Shown piece by piece: positions 22,146 to 31,489 of a stretch of DNA of 35,555 nt. Position 1 is the first letter of the stretch, and every line of letters starts with the position of its first letter. The notes beneath the pieces were generated by a model that worked only from the letters and a program-made list of their open reading frames with translations, searched no databases and was not told where the DNA came from. A program made the position numbers and the translations under genes. Source of the stretch: Prochlorococcus sp. AG-459-N19 (GTDB lineage: Bacteria; Cyanobacteriota; Cyanobacteriia; PCC-6307; Cyanobiaceae); the NCBI GenBank assembly GCA_003209375.1, contig QCRF01000011.1, positions 1-35,555 on the forward strand, written 5' to 3'.

Positions 22146-22603
22146 TTTTCTAGAATCAATCTATTAACAATAAGTTCGCTTAGATCATCAGCCTGTTTAG
22201 AAAGTTGATCACGAGCAGCGGACGTCTGACTTTCAATTTCTAGTCTTGCCTTTTCTTTTGAAGCATTTGCTTCATTATTAGCAAGTTCTAGTGCTTCCTT
22301 ATAAAGCTTGTCAGACTCATTCTCAGCTTCGCTCACAATTCTTTGGGCTTCTGTACGAGCACTTTGAAGCTGAGTTAACAAATCAGCTTCTAATTTTTTA
22401 ACCTCAGAAAGTTTATTTTGGGCCTCAATAATATTATTACTTACAAACTTTTCTCTTTTTTCTACAACATTGCCAACAGGCTTAAAAAAGAGAGAATTTA
22501 AAATGTAAGTAAGCGCAACTACTTGTATTGCCATTAGTGGCAAAGTGGCATTTATATCAAATAATCCACCTTCTGTAGCACCAAAAAAATTAAAGGCCAA
22601 CAT
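22142..22603 (-). CDS. atpF2: ATP synthase Fo subunit b'
   Basis: The second b-type stalk subunit (153 residues) has a single membrane helix (about 18-40) ending in the family motif [13 protein letters not shown], followed by a coiled coil to the C terminus. The b' copy is characteristic of cyanobacteria and other phototrophs. It overlaps atpF by four bases and follows atpE by 68 bases. Also called atpG or atpX in older naming. Confidence 0.93.
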   Translation of the reverse strand: MLAFNFFGATEGGLFDINATLPLMAIQVVALTYILNSLFFKPVGNVVEKREKFVSNNIIEAQNKLSEVKKLEADLLTQLQSARTEAQRIVSEAENESDKLYKEALELANNEANASKEKARLEIESQTSAARDQLSKQADDLSELIVNRLILEK

Positions 22604-22671
22604 ATGATTCAGTTGAAGTTAAAAAATTAAATTTAAATATTGCTAATAAGAATTAGAAGCAATATTAACTT

Positions 22672-22935
<264 letters not shown>

Positions 22936-22994
22936 TTAATACTTGTGATAATCTTTGTTGTCATACACGCTTGGGCATCCTTTATTTTAAGAAT

Positions 22995-23075
22995 GGGTCT
23001 GATATTTTCAGACCTACGCAATTAGATATTTTGCCAGATTACAGACCCTTTGTAAAAGCGTCTGAATGTATCAGA
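22995..23075 (-). promoter_or_regulatory. Alternating hairpin cluster between atpB and atpE
   Basis: The 164-base atpB-atpE gap, the longest in the atp operon, holds five arms with alternating TCAGA/TCTGA cores at 23071-23075, 23060-23065, 23042-23048, 23008-23014 and 22995-23002. Adjacent arms form hairpins at 23061-23075 (5-bp stem), 23042-23064 (9 bp with one mismatch, 3-base loop) and 22996-23014 (7-bp stem, 5-base loop). Arm CAGACCC (23042-23048) can also pair with GGGTCTG (22995-23001) over 7 bp, so the folds exclude each other. No T-run follows, so these are not intrinsic terminators. They may mark processing or stability control of atpE mRNA. Confidence 0.6.
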
Positions 23076-23081
23076 AAACAG

Positions 23082-23807
23082 CTAATGATGTTCTTCAACA
23101 GCTTCTCCAATGTAGTAGGCCGCTAAAGTTGCAAAAATCAATGCCTGAATTGCACTAGTAAATAATCCTAGGAACATAACAGGTATTGGGAGAATTAGCG
23201 GAACTAAAAAGACTAGAACACCAACAACAAGTTCATCAGCCAAAATATTTCCAAATAGTCTGAAAGAGAGTGATAAAGGTTTTGTAAAGTCCTCTAGAAT
23301 TTTGAAAGGAAGCATAATCGGAGTTGGATGAACATAGTATTCGAAGTATCTCCAACCCTTATTGCTTAAACCAGCATAGAAATAAGAAAGTGAAACCAAT
23401 AAAGCTAAGGCTATAGTTGTATTGATATCTGCAGTAGGTGCTCCTAATTCTCCACTTGGTAACTTAATCAATCTCCAAGGAATTAAAGCCCCTCCCCAAT
23501 TACTAACAAAGACGAATAAAAATAAAGTCCCTATAAATGGCATCCAATCTCTATAAACTTTTTCACCTATTTGCGTCCTTGCAAGATCTCTTATGTAATC
23601 CCAGAGGAACTCAAGCAGGTTTTGAAGGCCTTTTGGATCATTTTCCATTTTTTTAGTTCCTAAAGAAATAAAAACTAATAACGCTCCTAATAAAATCCAA
23701 GATGTTAAAAATACCTGCCCATGAAGTCTGATATTTCCAATTTGCCAATAAAGATGTTGACCAACTTCTAATGCTGCAAAATTTGTTAGCAAGGAATTAA
23801 AGAACAT
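23082..23807 (-). CDS. atpB: ATP synthase Fo subunit a
   Basis: The membrane stator subunit (241 residues) with five to six hydrophobic helices. The essential arginine is R183 in [18 protein letters not shown], and the C-terminal helix has [22 protein letters not shown]. It follows atpI by 44 bases. In chloroplast naming the same gene is atpI; here atpB is used in the bacterial sense. Confidence 0.96.
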   Translation of the reverse strand: MFFNSLLTNFAALEVGQHLYWQIGNIRLHGQVFLTSWILLGALLVFISLGTKKMENDPKGLQNLLEFLWDYIRDLARTQIGEKVYRDWMPFIGTLFLFVFVSNWGGALIPWRLIKLPSGELGAPTADINTTIALALLVSLSYFYAGLSNKGWRYFEYYVHPTPIMLPFKILEDFTKPLSLSFRLFGNILADELVVGVLVFLVPLILPIPVMFLGLFTSAIQALIFATLAAYYIGEAVEEHH

Positions 23808-23851
23808 TTGATTTTAAAAAAGATTAGTAAACTTTTAAATTAAAAACTTAC

Positions 23852-24328
23852 TTAAGAACGTGAAAAATAAAGAATGAGTGAAGGTTTATAAATGAAAAAA
23901 CCTATCATTGCAGGGAAAATATCCAAAGATCCTAGCTTGCTCGCAAAAATAAAGAGGCAAACTGGAACTAATAGTTGCAATTTTGATACACCTGATGATT
24001 CTTTACCAAGTTTTCCAATGCTTTTAGCAAGCAAACGTAGATAAAAAATACCGGCAATTGCACCTATAAAAATACTAAAACCAAAAGTAAATCCAAGAAA
24101 AATTCCAGTTATTGATGCTATTAATATAGAAACAATAAAAGTAATTCCAAAAATTGTTAATTGCAATTTTGTGTATTCATCATTTTGAGAAAGCAAATTA
24201 TTAATTTGGTCGGGAATACCAGATTTACTTTCGGTGATGAGCGAATTATCAAGGGATTGAGGAAATTGAACATTCTCATTTGGAGGATGCTCAAGTTTTT
24301 TTCTATTTGAGTCCACAGATGTGAACAT
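23852..24328 (-). CDS. atpI: ATP synthase assembly protein I
   Basis: This 158-residue protein leads the atp operon. A polar N-terminal region (about 1-55) is followed by hydrophobic segments (about 57-78, 80-100 and 115-155), matching the Atp1/UncI type that helps assemble the c ring. Sequence conservation in the family is weak, so the call leans on position and topology. Candidate promoter elements lie 34-63 bases upstream of its ATG. Confidence 0.85.
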   Translation of the reverse strand: MFTSVDSNRKKLEHPPNENVQFPQSLDNSLITESKSGIPDQINNLLSQNDEYTKLQLTIFGITFIVSILIASITGIFLGFTFGFSIFIGAIAGIFYLRLLAKSIGKLGKESSGVSKLQLLVPVCLFIFASKLGSLDIFPAMIGFFIYKPSLILYFSRS

Positions 24329-24361
24329 AGTTTAGGAACCCTCTCTGAATGGTTTGAAGTA

Positions 24362-24391
24362 AGTATATAAACTCACGGAATCTATCACGGA
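24362..24391 (-). promoter_or_regulatory. Candidate atp operon promoter with direct repeats
   Basis: On the minus strand a TATACT -10 box lies at 24367-24362. Upstream of it are two exact copies of TCCGTGA (24391-24385 and 24379-24373) with a 12-base period. The distal copy overlaps the -35 position at 17-base spacing; the proximal copy lies in the spacer. The predicted leader to the atpI start is about 27 bases. The elements are seen; regulation by a repeat-binding factor is inference. Confidence 0.45.
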
Positions 24392-24427
24392 GAGGTGCCT
24401 TTTAGCTAGTTTTTTTTTATAAAAAAT

Positions 24428-24443
24428 TAATTCTTAAGAATTA
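24428..24443. repeat. 16-bp perfect palindrome in the atpI-ftsW gap
   Basis: TAATTCTTAAGAATTA is its own reverse complement and lies about midway in the 267-base divergent gap between atpI and ftsW. It could be an operator or a small hairpin. It is AT-only except for one C/G pair, so its significance is modest. Confidence 0.35.
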
Positions 24444-24595
24444 TGATGAATCTATAGACCATTTCTTATTTTATTTTTCAAAAATAAAATTTATGAAAAA
24501 TCATCTTTTTAATTGCAAAAACACTTTAAAACGTTAATAAAAGACTTGGCAAAATCTCAATTAAACGTCTCAATGGTACATATACATCTAAGAAA

Positions 24596-25831
24596 TTGGA
24601 GATAAGTCAAGAAAAAATAAAATATAAAAGAATTTCTAAAAGAAAAAAAACATTTAGCTCTAATTACAAAAAAAATCTAAGCAATTTAACCGAGGCTATA
24701 TTTCCTTTACCTTGGACGATATGGCCTTATGAGGCAAAAATCCTTGTTGTCCTTATTGGAATTTGGTCAATATTAGGAATATGCATATTAGGATCATCAA
24801 GTTGGTGGGTGGCCAGCAGGGAAATGGGAAATTGGGCTTACTTTTTAAAAAAACAGATTATATGGACAATTCCAGGAATTGGGCTATTTTATTTCGTTCT
24901 TAATACAAACATTAGAAATCTTTTAAAGTTTTCAAGAATTATTTTTTATATTTTATTCTTTTTGATTTTCCTTACCAATTTTACTGGAATTACAGTTAAT
25001 GGATCTTCAAGATGGCTAGTGCTTGGCAATTTACGTCTGCAGCCATCTGAATTAATTAAACCTTTTTTAATTTTAGAAGCTTCTAACCTTTTTGCACATT
25101 GGAATGTAGTAAAGAATGATAAAAAATTAATTTCAATAATATCCTTTGGTTTATTAATTTTATTAATACTAAAACAGCCTAATTTAAGTACTGCATCATT
25201 AACTGGAATTCTTCTTTGGGTCATGGGTCTATGCGGGGGTGTAAAACTCAGCTCTCTTTGCTCATTTGCTTCAATAGGATTCATTACTGGATGTATTAGC
25301 ATCCTAAAAAACGAATATCAGCAACTTAGAGTTACTTCATTTATAAATCCTTGGAAAGATCAACAGGAAAATGGGTTTCAATTGGTTCAGAGTTTATTAG
25401 CTATAGGTTCAGGTGGTCTATTTGGCGAGGGTTTTGGACTGTCTATACAAAAATTACAGTATCTACCGTTCATGTATACAGATTTTATTTTTGCCATTTT
25501 TGCGGAAGAATTTGGTTTGTTAGGGTGTACTTTATTCTTAGGATTTTTAGGAGTATTCTCTTATATAAGCCTAAGAATTAGTCTTAAGTGCAGGAACAAC
25601 TATACAAAATTAGTTGCTATCGGATGTGGTGTATTGTTGACAGGTCAATCAATAATGCATATTGCTGTAGTAACAGGTTCAATGCCTACTACAGGCTTAC
25701 CACTTCCTTTCATTAGTTATGGTGGCAATTCATTAATGGCTTCTTTTTTTATTTCAGGGATGTTAGTGAGATGTTCATTAGAGTCAACAGGATTCATTGG
25801 TATGGTTAGTACACGAAAGACTCTTAATTAG
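24596..25831 (+). CDS. ftsW: FtsW/RodA-type cell division protein
   Basis: This 411-residue SEDS-family protein has about ten transmembrane helices and is a peptidoglycan polymerase working at the division septum. Signatures are NGSSRWLVLGNLRLQPSELIK (about 134-154), the large loop ending GGLFGEGFGLSIQKLQYLP, and PLPFISYGGNSLMASF near the C terminus. RodA is the main alternative. The start is a TTG: no in-frame ATG precedes the membrane domain, and the first internal Met is within the first helices. Confidence 0.88.
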   Translation: MEISQEKIKYKRISKRKKTFSSNYKKNLSNLTEAIFPLPWTIWPYEAKILVVLIGIWSILGICILGSSSWWVASREMGNWAYFLKKQIIWTIPGIGLFYFVLNTNIRNLLKFSRIIFYILFFLIFLTNFTGITVNGSSRWLVLGNLRLQPSELIKPFLILEASNLFAHWNVVKNDKKLISIISFGLLILLILKQPNLSTASLTGILLWVMGLCGGVKLSSLCSFASIGFITGCISILKNEYQQLRVTSFINPWKDQQENGFQLVQSLLAIGSGGLFGEGFGLSIQKLQYLPFMYTDFIFAIFAEEFGLLGCTLFLGFLGVFSYISLRISLKCRNNYTKLVAIGCGVLLTGQSIMHIAVVTGSMPTTGLPLPFISYGGNSLMASFFISGMLVRCSLESTGFIGMVSTRKTLN

Positions 25832-25913
25832 TTAGAATTCAAAGGATCTAATTTGAGCTATCGAATCATTTAATTTAGTTATTTCAGAATTATCTCAGAA
25901 GGGTAATCTGCTT

Positions 25914-26570
25914 ATGGAGAATGGTCTTAGTAGTCCTGGTCCATTTACTATATTTTTGGTTTTCAGCGCAGGACTTTTAACAAGTCTTGGTCCATGCTCA
26001 TTATCCTTGCTTCCAGTAACAATTGCCTACATAGGAGGAACAGAGAAAAATAAATTTAAACTTATTAGTTTTTCAGGAGGAGTAGTTTTTTCGCTTGTTT
26101 CACTGGGGGCTGCGAGTGGATTATTAGGCAAAATATATGGGCAAATTCCATCTTTTTACACTTCATTTGTTGCCTTAATAGCAATAATAATGGGTTTAAA
26201 TTTATTAGGAATTCTGAAGTTTCAGTTTCCAAATGGACCTGATCTAAAAATAATAGAGGACAAGATACCATCCCTAATAGCACCTTTTACAATAGGAACT
26301 ACTTTTGGATTAGCATCTTCACCTTGCATCACTCCAGTTTTAGCAACTCTTCTAGCTTGGGTATCGCAAGCTAAAAACCCGATAATCTCAATTATTTTTT
26401 TATTTTTCTTTGGAATAGGCCAAGTCACACCATTAATTGTTGCGGGAGCCACGGCAGAAAACTTAAAAAAATTTTTAGAGCTTAGAAAATTTAGTCAAAT
26501 TATTCCCACCTTAAGTGGGATATTTTTAGTAGCACTGGGATTATTAAATTTATTTTCAAATTGGATTTAG
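25914..26570 (+). CDS. ccdA: CcdA, thiol-disulfide transporter for cytochrome c maturation
   Basis: This 218-residue membrane protein passes reducing equivalents across the thylakoid membrane to keep apocytochrome c cysteines reduced. It has six hydrophobic helices, with the redox cysteines C28 (TSLGPCSLSLLP) and C138 (SSPCITPVLATLLAW) in the two halves. The stop codon directly abuts the ccs1 start, so the two system II assembly proteins are cotranslated. Confidence 0.95.
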   Translation: MENGLSSPGPFTIFLVFSAGLLTSLGPCSLSLLPVTIAYIGGTEKNKFKLISFSGGVVFSLVSLGAASGLLGKIYGQIPSFYTSFVALIAIIMGLNLLGILKFQFPNGPDLKIIEDKIPSLIAPFTIGTTFGLASSPCITPVLATLLAWVSQAKNPIISIIFLFFFGIGQVTPLIVAGATAENLKKFLELRKFSQIIPTLSGIFLVALGLLNLFSNWI

Positions 26571-27857
26571 ATGATTATTTTTAAGAATCTAATTTTAAAA
26601 ATATCAAGTTTAAGATTCGCCATATCGCTGATAATCTTCATAGCTATTGCTAGTGGCATAGGTACTTTTATACCTCAAGGTAGTAATAAACAGTTCTATA
26701 TTGATAATTTCGATAGTGTCCCCATTTTTGGATTTTTAGATGGAGAAAAAGTCTTAAAACTTCAATTGGATCACATATATACAAGCTTTTGGTTTTTATT
26801 TACATTAATTCTTCTTTGCATTTCTCTAGCAGCTTGTAGTTTCAGGAGGCAAATCCCTTCACTAAAAGCTTCATTAAAATGGGTTGAATACAAGAGCGAA
26901 AAAAAATTTAGCAAACTGCAATTAACGTCAAGTCACCCAATTAATCAAAATGGAGACCTTATATCAATAGTAGATTTACTACTTAAAAAAAGAGGATGGA
27001 AAACATACAAATTTAAAAGTCATATTTCTGCAAGAAGAGGTTTAATTGGGAAAATAGGTCCTTTAGTTGTACATATCGGATTAATATTTTTACTAATAGG
27101 TTCAGCATATGGGAGTTTTACAAGTCAATCAAAAGAACAATATTTACTGCCTGGAGAAAGTTTGGATCTTGTTAATGAGAGCACAAACTCAAAAGCCAAT
27201 GTAAAATTAATCAATTTTTCTATAGAAAGAGAAATTGATGGTGTACCCAAACAATTTATTTCAAAGTTAAATTTTTCTTCTGAAGACCTCAATTTAAATG
27301 AAATAAAAACCGCCAAGGTGAATCACCCAATAAGGTTTAAAGGATTAACTATTTATCAAGCTGATTGGGCAATATCAAATGTTGTTTTAGAAATAGATAA
27401 TATCCTTTATCAATTAAAATTAAAGGAGGTTCCCGAAATCGGCAATCAAGTTTGGGGAGTTTTAGTTGAATTAGGATCAGAGACTAAAAAAAATTTCCTT
27501 TTAACAATCGATAATGAGAATGGTCCACTTAAAATTTCCAATACAGAAAATTTTTCCGGGAATAATCTCTATATAAATGATAATCCTTTAGAAATTAACT
27601 CTTCCAAAGTATCTCTGAAAAAAATAATCCCCAGCAGTGGATTAATAATTAAAAATGATCCATCTATACCCTTTATTTACTTTTCTTTTATTTTAATAAT
27701 TTTTGGAACAATAATAAGTCTTATACCAACAAACCAATTATGGATTCTTGTAAATAATGAATCACAAAAGCTTTTCATTGGAGGTCTTAGCAATAAAAAC
27801 CTAGTTGGTTTTAAAAAAGAATTTTTTAAATTATTAGAAGAAATAAAAAATTTTTAA
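26571..27857 (+). CDS. ccs1: Ccs1/ResB cytochrome c biogenesis protein
   Basis: This 428-residue protein works with CcsA as the heme-attachment complex of system II cytochrome c maturation. Membrane helices lie at about 12-30, 65-90, 160-182 and 355-385, with a large lumenal domain between the last two. FIPQGS (about 34-39), [23 protein letters not shown] and a lumenal [16 protein letters not shown] stretch fit the family. It starts right after ccdA and overlaps the queF stop by four bases. Confidence 0.94.
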   Translation: MIIFKNLILKISSLRFAISLIIFIAIASGIGTFIPQGSNKQFYIDNFDSVPIFGFLDGEKVLKLQLDHIYTSFWFLFTLILLCISLAACSFRRQIPSLKASLKWVEYKSEKKFSKLQLTSSHPINQNGDLISIVDLLLKKRGWKTYKFKSHISARRGLIGKIGPLVVHIGLIFLLIGSAYGSFTSQSKEQYLLPGESLDLVNESTNSKANVKLINFSIEREIDGVPKQFISKLNFSSEDLNLNEIKTAKVNHPIRFKGLTIYQADWAISNVVLEIDNILYQLKLKEVPEIGNQVWGVLVELGSETKKNFLLTIDNENGPLKISNTENFSGNNLYINDNPLEINSSKVSLKKIIPSSGLIIKNDPSIPFIYFSFILIIFGTIISLIPTNQLWILVNNESQKLFIGGLSNKNLVGFKKEFFKLLEEIKNF

Positions 27858-28264
27858 TTTTTTTTCTGTCCGCTAAAAATATCTAACTGCATAGAAACAT
27901 TCCCTCTGGGGTTAAATGCAGCATTTAAATGTATCCAGTGAGGGGAGCCCTCATTGACTAAATCATCCATAATTCTATTAACAACTTCCTCATGTGAGAT
28001 CTTTATATCTCTAAAGTTATTAATATAAAGCTTTAAAGACTTCAACTCATAGACTCTCAAATTAGGTTGATAAATAATATTTAGCTTTGCAAAATCTGGA
28101 TAACCAGAAAACGGGCACTTACATGTAAATTCAGGTAACTGGATAGAAATTTCATAAAATCTTTTCTTATTTGGATTCTCGAAACAAATTATTTTTGATT
28201 CTTCAATAATTCTCTCACCGTAAAGTGGACTTTGCGTCGAATCATCTAATTTAGCTGTACTCAT
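27854..28264 (-). CDS. queF: NADPH-dependent preQ0 reductase
   Basis: QueF reduces 7-cyano-7-deazaguanine to preQ1 for queuosine tRNA modification. The 136-residue single-domain (type I) form has the catalytic C50 in [14 protein letters not shown], the acid D57 seven residues later and the QueF motif [28 protein letters not shown] near residue 110 helps bind substrate. No other que gene is nearby. It is monocistronic and convergent with ccs1. Confidence 0.94.
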   Translation of the reverse strand: MSTAKLDDSTQSPLYGERIIEESKIICFENPNKKRFYEISIQLPEFTCKCPFSGYPDFAKLNIIYQPNLRVYELKSLKLYINNFRDIKISHEEVVNRIMDDLVNEGSPHWIHLNAAFNPRGNVSMQLDIFSGQKKN

Positions 28265-28376
28265 TTTTAGTAGAACTTATTTACTAAACCTATATAAAAA
28301 GATCAAAATCTGCCAAAATCTAAAGAAGCTTGAATATTACAGTTGAATAAGTCAAAAGCTGTTAAATCTTATTTTT

Positions 28377-28390
28377 GTATAAATCGTAAC
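28377..28390 (+). promoter_or_regulatory. Degenerate NtcA-like site before the small gene and glnB
   Basis: GTA-N8-AAC at 28377-28390 fits the relaxed GTN10AC form of the NtcA site but not the strict GTA-N8-TAC. About 23 bases further a TTATAT lies at 28414-28419, a spacing usual for NtcA-activated promoters. If used, transcription would start near 28426 and favour the ATG at 28444 as the start of the small gene. This is a weak motif match. Confidence 0.3.
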
Positions 28391-28443
28391 ATTCATAATG
28401 TCGGTTGAAAGGGTTATATGTGTTTAGTTCAATTAAAAAATTA

Positions 28444-28689
28444 ATGGACATTTGTTTGGTAACTATCGATAACAGTCTAAATAAATCACTTCAACCAAAA
28501 AGCGCAATTGGAATGTTATGGCTTCAAACACACTTTGAGAATGGTCAGTGGGAAGCTTTATCAAATAGTACAGTAATAATTTCTGAAGAAAATTCCCAAT
28601 TATTAATTGAAGACGCCACCAATGCAGGCCTTGATATTAAATGTTTTTCTGATATTTCAATGTTGGATGTTTTCCCAAAAAACAATTAA
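28444..28689 (+). CDS. Small protein upstream of glnB
   Basis: This 81-residue protein (from the ATG at 28444) begins MDICLVTIDNSLNKSL and contains IGMLWLQTHFENGQWEAL. It looks like a compact soluble alpha/beta protein, and I recognise no family. In-frame TTG (28405) and GTG (28420) codons upstream would add 13 or 8 residues; none of the three has a clear ribosome site. The gene ends 24 bases before glnB in the same direction, so cotranscription with PII is likely and a link to nitrogen or carbon signalling is possible. Confidence 0.7.
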   Translation: MDICLVTIDNSLNKSLQPKSAIGMLWLQTHFENGQWEALSNSTVIISEENSQLLIEDATNAGLDIKCFSDISMLDVFPKNN

Positions 28690-29053
<364 letters not shown>

Positions 29054-29069
<16 letters not shown>

Positions 29070-29866
29070 ACTAAATTTTGTATATATTCGCTATTGATCC
29101 TTTTATTTGATCGACTTCCTAGGCTCATCCAAGCTAGATATTCATGATTTCCAGCAGGACCTACCAACGGAGAAGCTATCAAATTCTTTATATTCCATTG
29201 AAAATTCTTAGCAGCATAAATTACAGACTCTATAGCCTCAGTATGGAATTTAGGATTGCGAACAACACCGCCTTTGCTGACTTTATCTTTACCCACCTCA
29301 AATTGGGGTTTAATTAAAAATACTCCCTCAATACAATCACCTTTTAATAAATTACCAATAGATTCAAAAACTAACTTTAATGAAATAAAAGATAAATCAG
29401 CAACCACAAAATTTGGTAATTCATTACTTCTTGATAAAAGATCATTAGGTTTTAAATTTCGAATATTTGTTCGTTCAAAAAGTATGACTTTTGGGTTATT
29501 TCTAATCTTCCATGCAGTTTGTCCGTAACCAACATCTATCCCATAAACTAGTTTTGCCCCTTGTTGCAATAAGCAATCAGTAAATCCCCCAGTAGAGATT
29601 CCTGCGTCAATACATATTTTGTCCTTTACTTTAATTTCAAGTTTTTTAAATGCCTCCAATAATTTTTCGCCGCCCCTTGAAACAAACATAGGTGCGGAAT
29701 CTATAAAAAATTCAGATCCTATTAATACTTGTTGTCCAGGCTTATCCAATACTTTCCCATTTATATCTCTAACCTTGCCCGCAAGAATTAAACCTTGGGC
29801 TTTTTGACGAGTTTCACATAAACCTTTATTTAGAAGATAAAGGTCTAGTCTACTTTTTTTAATCAT
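29054..29866 (-). CDS. tlyA: TlyA-family rRNA methyltransferase
   Basis: The 270-residue protein has an N-terminal S4 RNA-binding domain (about 3-60, with SRLDLYLLNKGLCETRQKAQ) and a FtsJ-like Rossmann methyltransferase domain. SAM-binding motif I is CIDAGISTGGFTDCLL (85-100), with RGGEKL just before it. TlyA of Mycobacterium 2'-O-methylates ribosomal RNA; older annotation calls it hemolysin. The target here is inferred by family. It is convergent with glnB, one base from its stop. Confidence 0.92.
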
Positions 29867-30144
29867 TTATTAATCAATAAAAAGATTGAATAATGAACTT
29901 CTACAAGATTAAGATCCAAATTCTTTAATACCTTTCAATTTTAAATTAGAACTAAAAAATTACCCATTATTAACAAAAGAAATAAATGCAACCATTTTTA
30001 TATTTAAGCTTTGCTTATTAGCCAGAAAAATGTTACATAAGAAAATAAAATCAGGCAAATATGTGCAATGGCAAGTACATCTTTAAGGTATAGGGCAATA
30101 ATTCGATTTTGTTATAAAGTTTAAATTGATAATAAATAAAAATT

Positions 30145-31440
30145 GTGATTGAGCGTTACACATTACCCGAAATGGGGAAAATCTGGACTGAAAGCGCAAA
30201 ATTCCAGAGTTGGCTGAAGGTTGAAATAGCTGCATGTGAAGCAAATTTTTCCCTCGGGAAAATACCTGAGAATGCCATAAAAGATATACGTTCAAATGCA
30301 AAGTTTGATGAATCTAGAATTACAGAAATTGAGAAAGAAGTTAAACATGATGTCATTGCATTTCTTACAAGCGTTAATGAATTTGTAGGGGATTCTGGAA
30401 GATACATACATGTTGGCATGACCAGTAGTGATGTACTTGATACTGGCTTATCTCTTCAGTTAAAAGACTCTTGCGATTTGTTATTAGAAGAAATTGAGAA
30501 ATTAGAAAATGAAGTCAGATTATTAGCTAGGAAGCATAAAAATACACTAATGATTGGCAGATCGCATGCAATTCATGGGGAGCCAATTTCCTTCGGTTTT
30601 AAACTTGCTGGATGGTTAGCAGAAATAATAAGGAACAAAAAAAGATTGTTAACACTTAAAGAATCTGTAGCGATTGGACAAATAAGTGGTGCAATGGGAA
30701 CGTACGCTAATACGAATCCAAAAGTAGAACAAATAACTTGTGATTTACTAGGCTTAAAACCAGATACAGCAAGCACGCAGGTTATATCGAGAGACAGACA
30801 TGCAGAATATGTGCAAACCATTGCACTAGTTGGCGCTTCTTTAGATAGATTTGCAACTGAAATAAGAAATTTACAAAGAACTGATGTTTTAGAAGTTGAA
30901 GAGGGCTTTACAAAAGGACAAAAAGGGAGTTCAGCCATGCCTCATAAAAGAAATCCTATTCGAAGTGAAAGAGTAAGTGGTTTAGCAAGAATTTTGAGGA
31001 GTTACGTCTTAACAGCATTGGAAAATGTTCCACTTTGGCACGAAAGAGATATAAGCCATAGTTCAAATGAACGTATCATGTTACCTGACGTATCAATCTG
31101 TTTGCATTTTATGCTCAGTGAAATGAAAGATATAGTAAGCAATTTGGAAGTTTATCCAAAAAATATGCTCAAAAATTTAAATATATATGGTGGTGTAATC
31201 TTTAGTCAGAAAGTTTTACTTTTGCTTGTAGAGAAAGGCTTGTCTAGAGAAAAAGCTTATAGCTTAGTACAAAAAAATGCGCATCAGGCCTGGAATACTC
31301 ATAATGGAAATTTCAAACATAATATAGAAAGAGATAATGAAATAATGGATTTCATCGATCAAAGTGACTTAGAAGAATGTTTTAATCCTTCAATTCATCT
31401 CAATAATTTAAGTGTAATATGGGAGAAGTTAGGTATCTAA
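30145..31440 (+). CDS. purB: Adenylosuccinate lyase
   Basis: PurB (431 residues) acts twice in purine synthesis, releasing fumarate from SAICAR and from adenylosuccinate. The superfamily signature GSSAMPHKRNP is at 261-271, TSSDVLDT at 93-100, and the catalytic histidine region GRSHAIHGEP at 138-147. The start is a GTG giving the family-typical MIERYTLPEMGKIW. A gap of 278 bases precedes it, with no coding sequence I can support and a TATAAA near 30113 as a possible -10. fumC follows 49 bases downstream. Confidence 0.97.
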   Translation: MIERYTLPEMGKIWTESAKFQSWLKVEIAACEANFSLGKIPENAIKDIRSNAKFDESRITEIEKEVKHDVIAFLTSVNEFVGDSGRYIHVGMTSSDVLDTGLSLQLKDSCDLLLEEIEKLENEVRLLARKHKNTLMIGRSHAIHGEPISFGFKLAGWLAEIIRNKKRLLTLKESVAIGQISGAMGTYANTNPKVEQITCDLLGLKPDTASTQVISRDRHAEYVQTIALVGASLDRFATEIRNLQRTDVLEVEEGFTKGQKGSSAMPHKRNPIRSERVSGLARILRSYVLTALENVPLWHERDISHSSNERIMLPDVSICLHFMLSEMKDIVSNLEVYPKNMLKNLNIYGGVIFSQKVLLLLVEKGLSREKAYSLVQKNAHQAWNTHNGNFKHNIERDNEIMDFIDQSDLEECFNPSIHLNNLSVIWEKLGI

Positions 31441-31446
31441 GGATTA

Positions 31447-31482
31447 CTGAAAACCTCATCTCAGTTAAACCAGTGTTTTCAG
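31447..31482 (+). promoter_or_regulatory. Inverted repeat touching the fumC ribosome site
   Basis: CTGAAAAC (31447-31454) and GTTTTCAG (31475-31482) form a perfect 8-bp stem with a 20-base loop in the purB-fumC gap. The 3' arm overlaps the start of AGAGGA (31481-31486), the fumC Shine-Dalgarno sequence, three bases before the ATG. The hairpin could modulate fumC translation. No T-run follows, so it is not a terminator. Confidence 0.4.
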
Positions 31483-31489
31483 AGGAATA

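Noticed and set aside
29867..30144. Small gene or RNA in the tlyA-purB gap
   Set aside because: No open frame or stable inverted repeat stands out in 278 AT-rich bases; only a possible -10 (TATAAA) for purB is visible.
30573..30938. 121-codon minus-strand open frame inside purB
   Set aside because: It lies fully antisense to a conserved enzyme, with no family resemblance.
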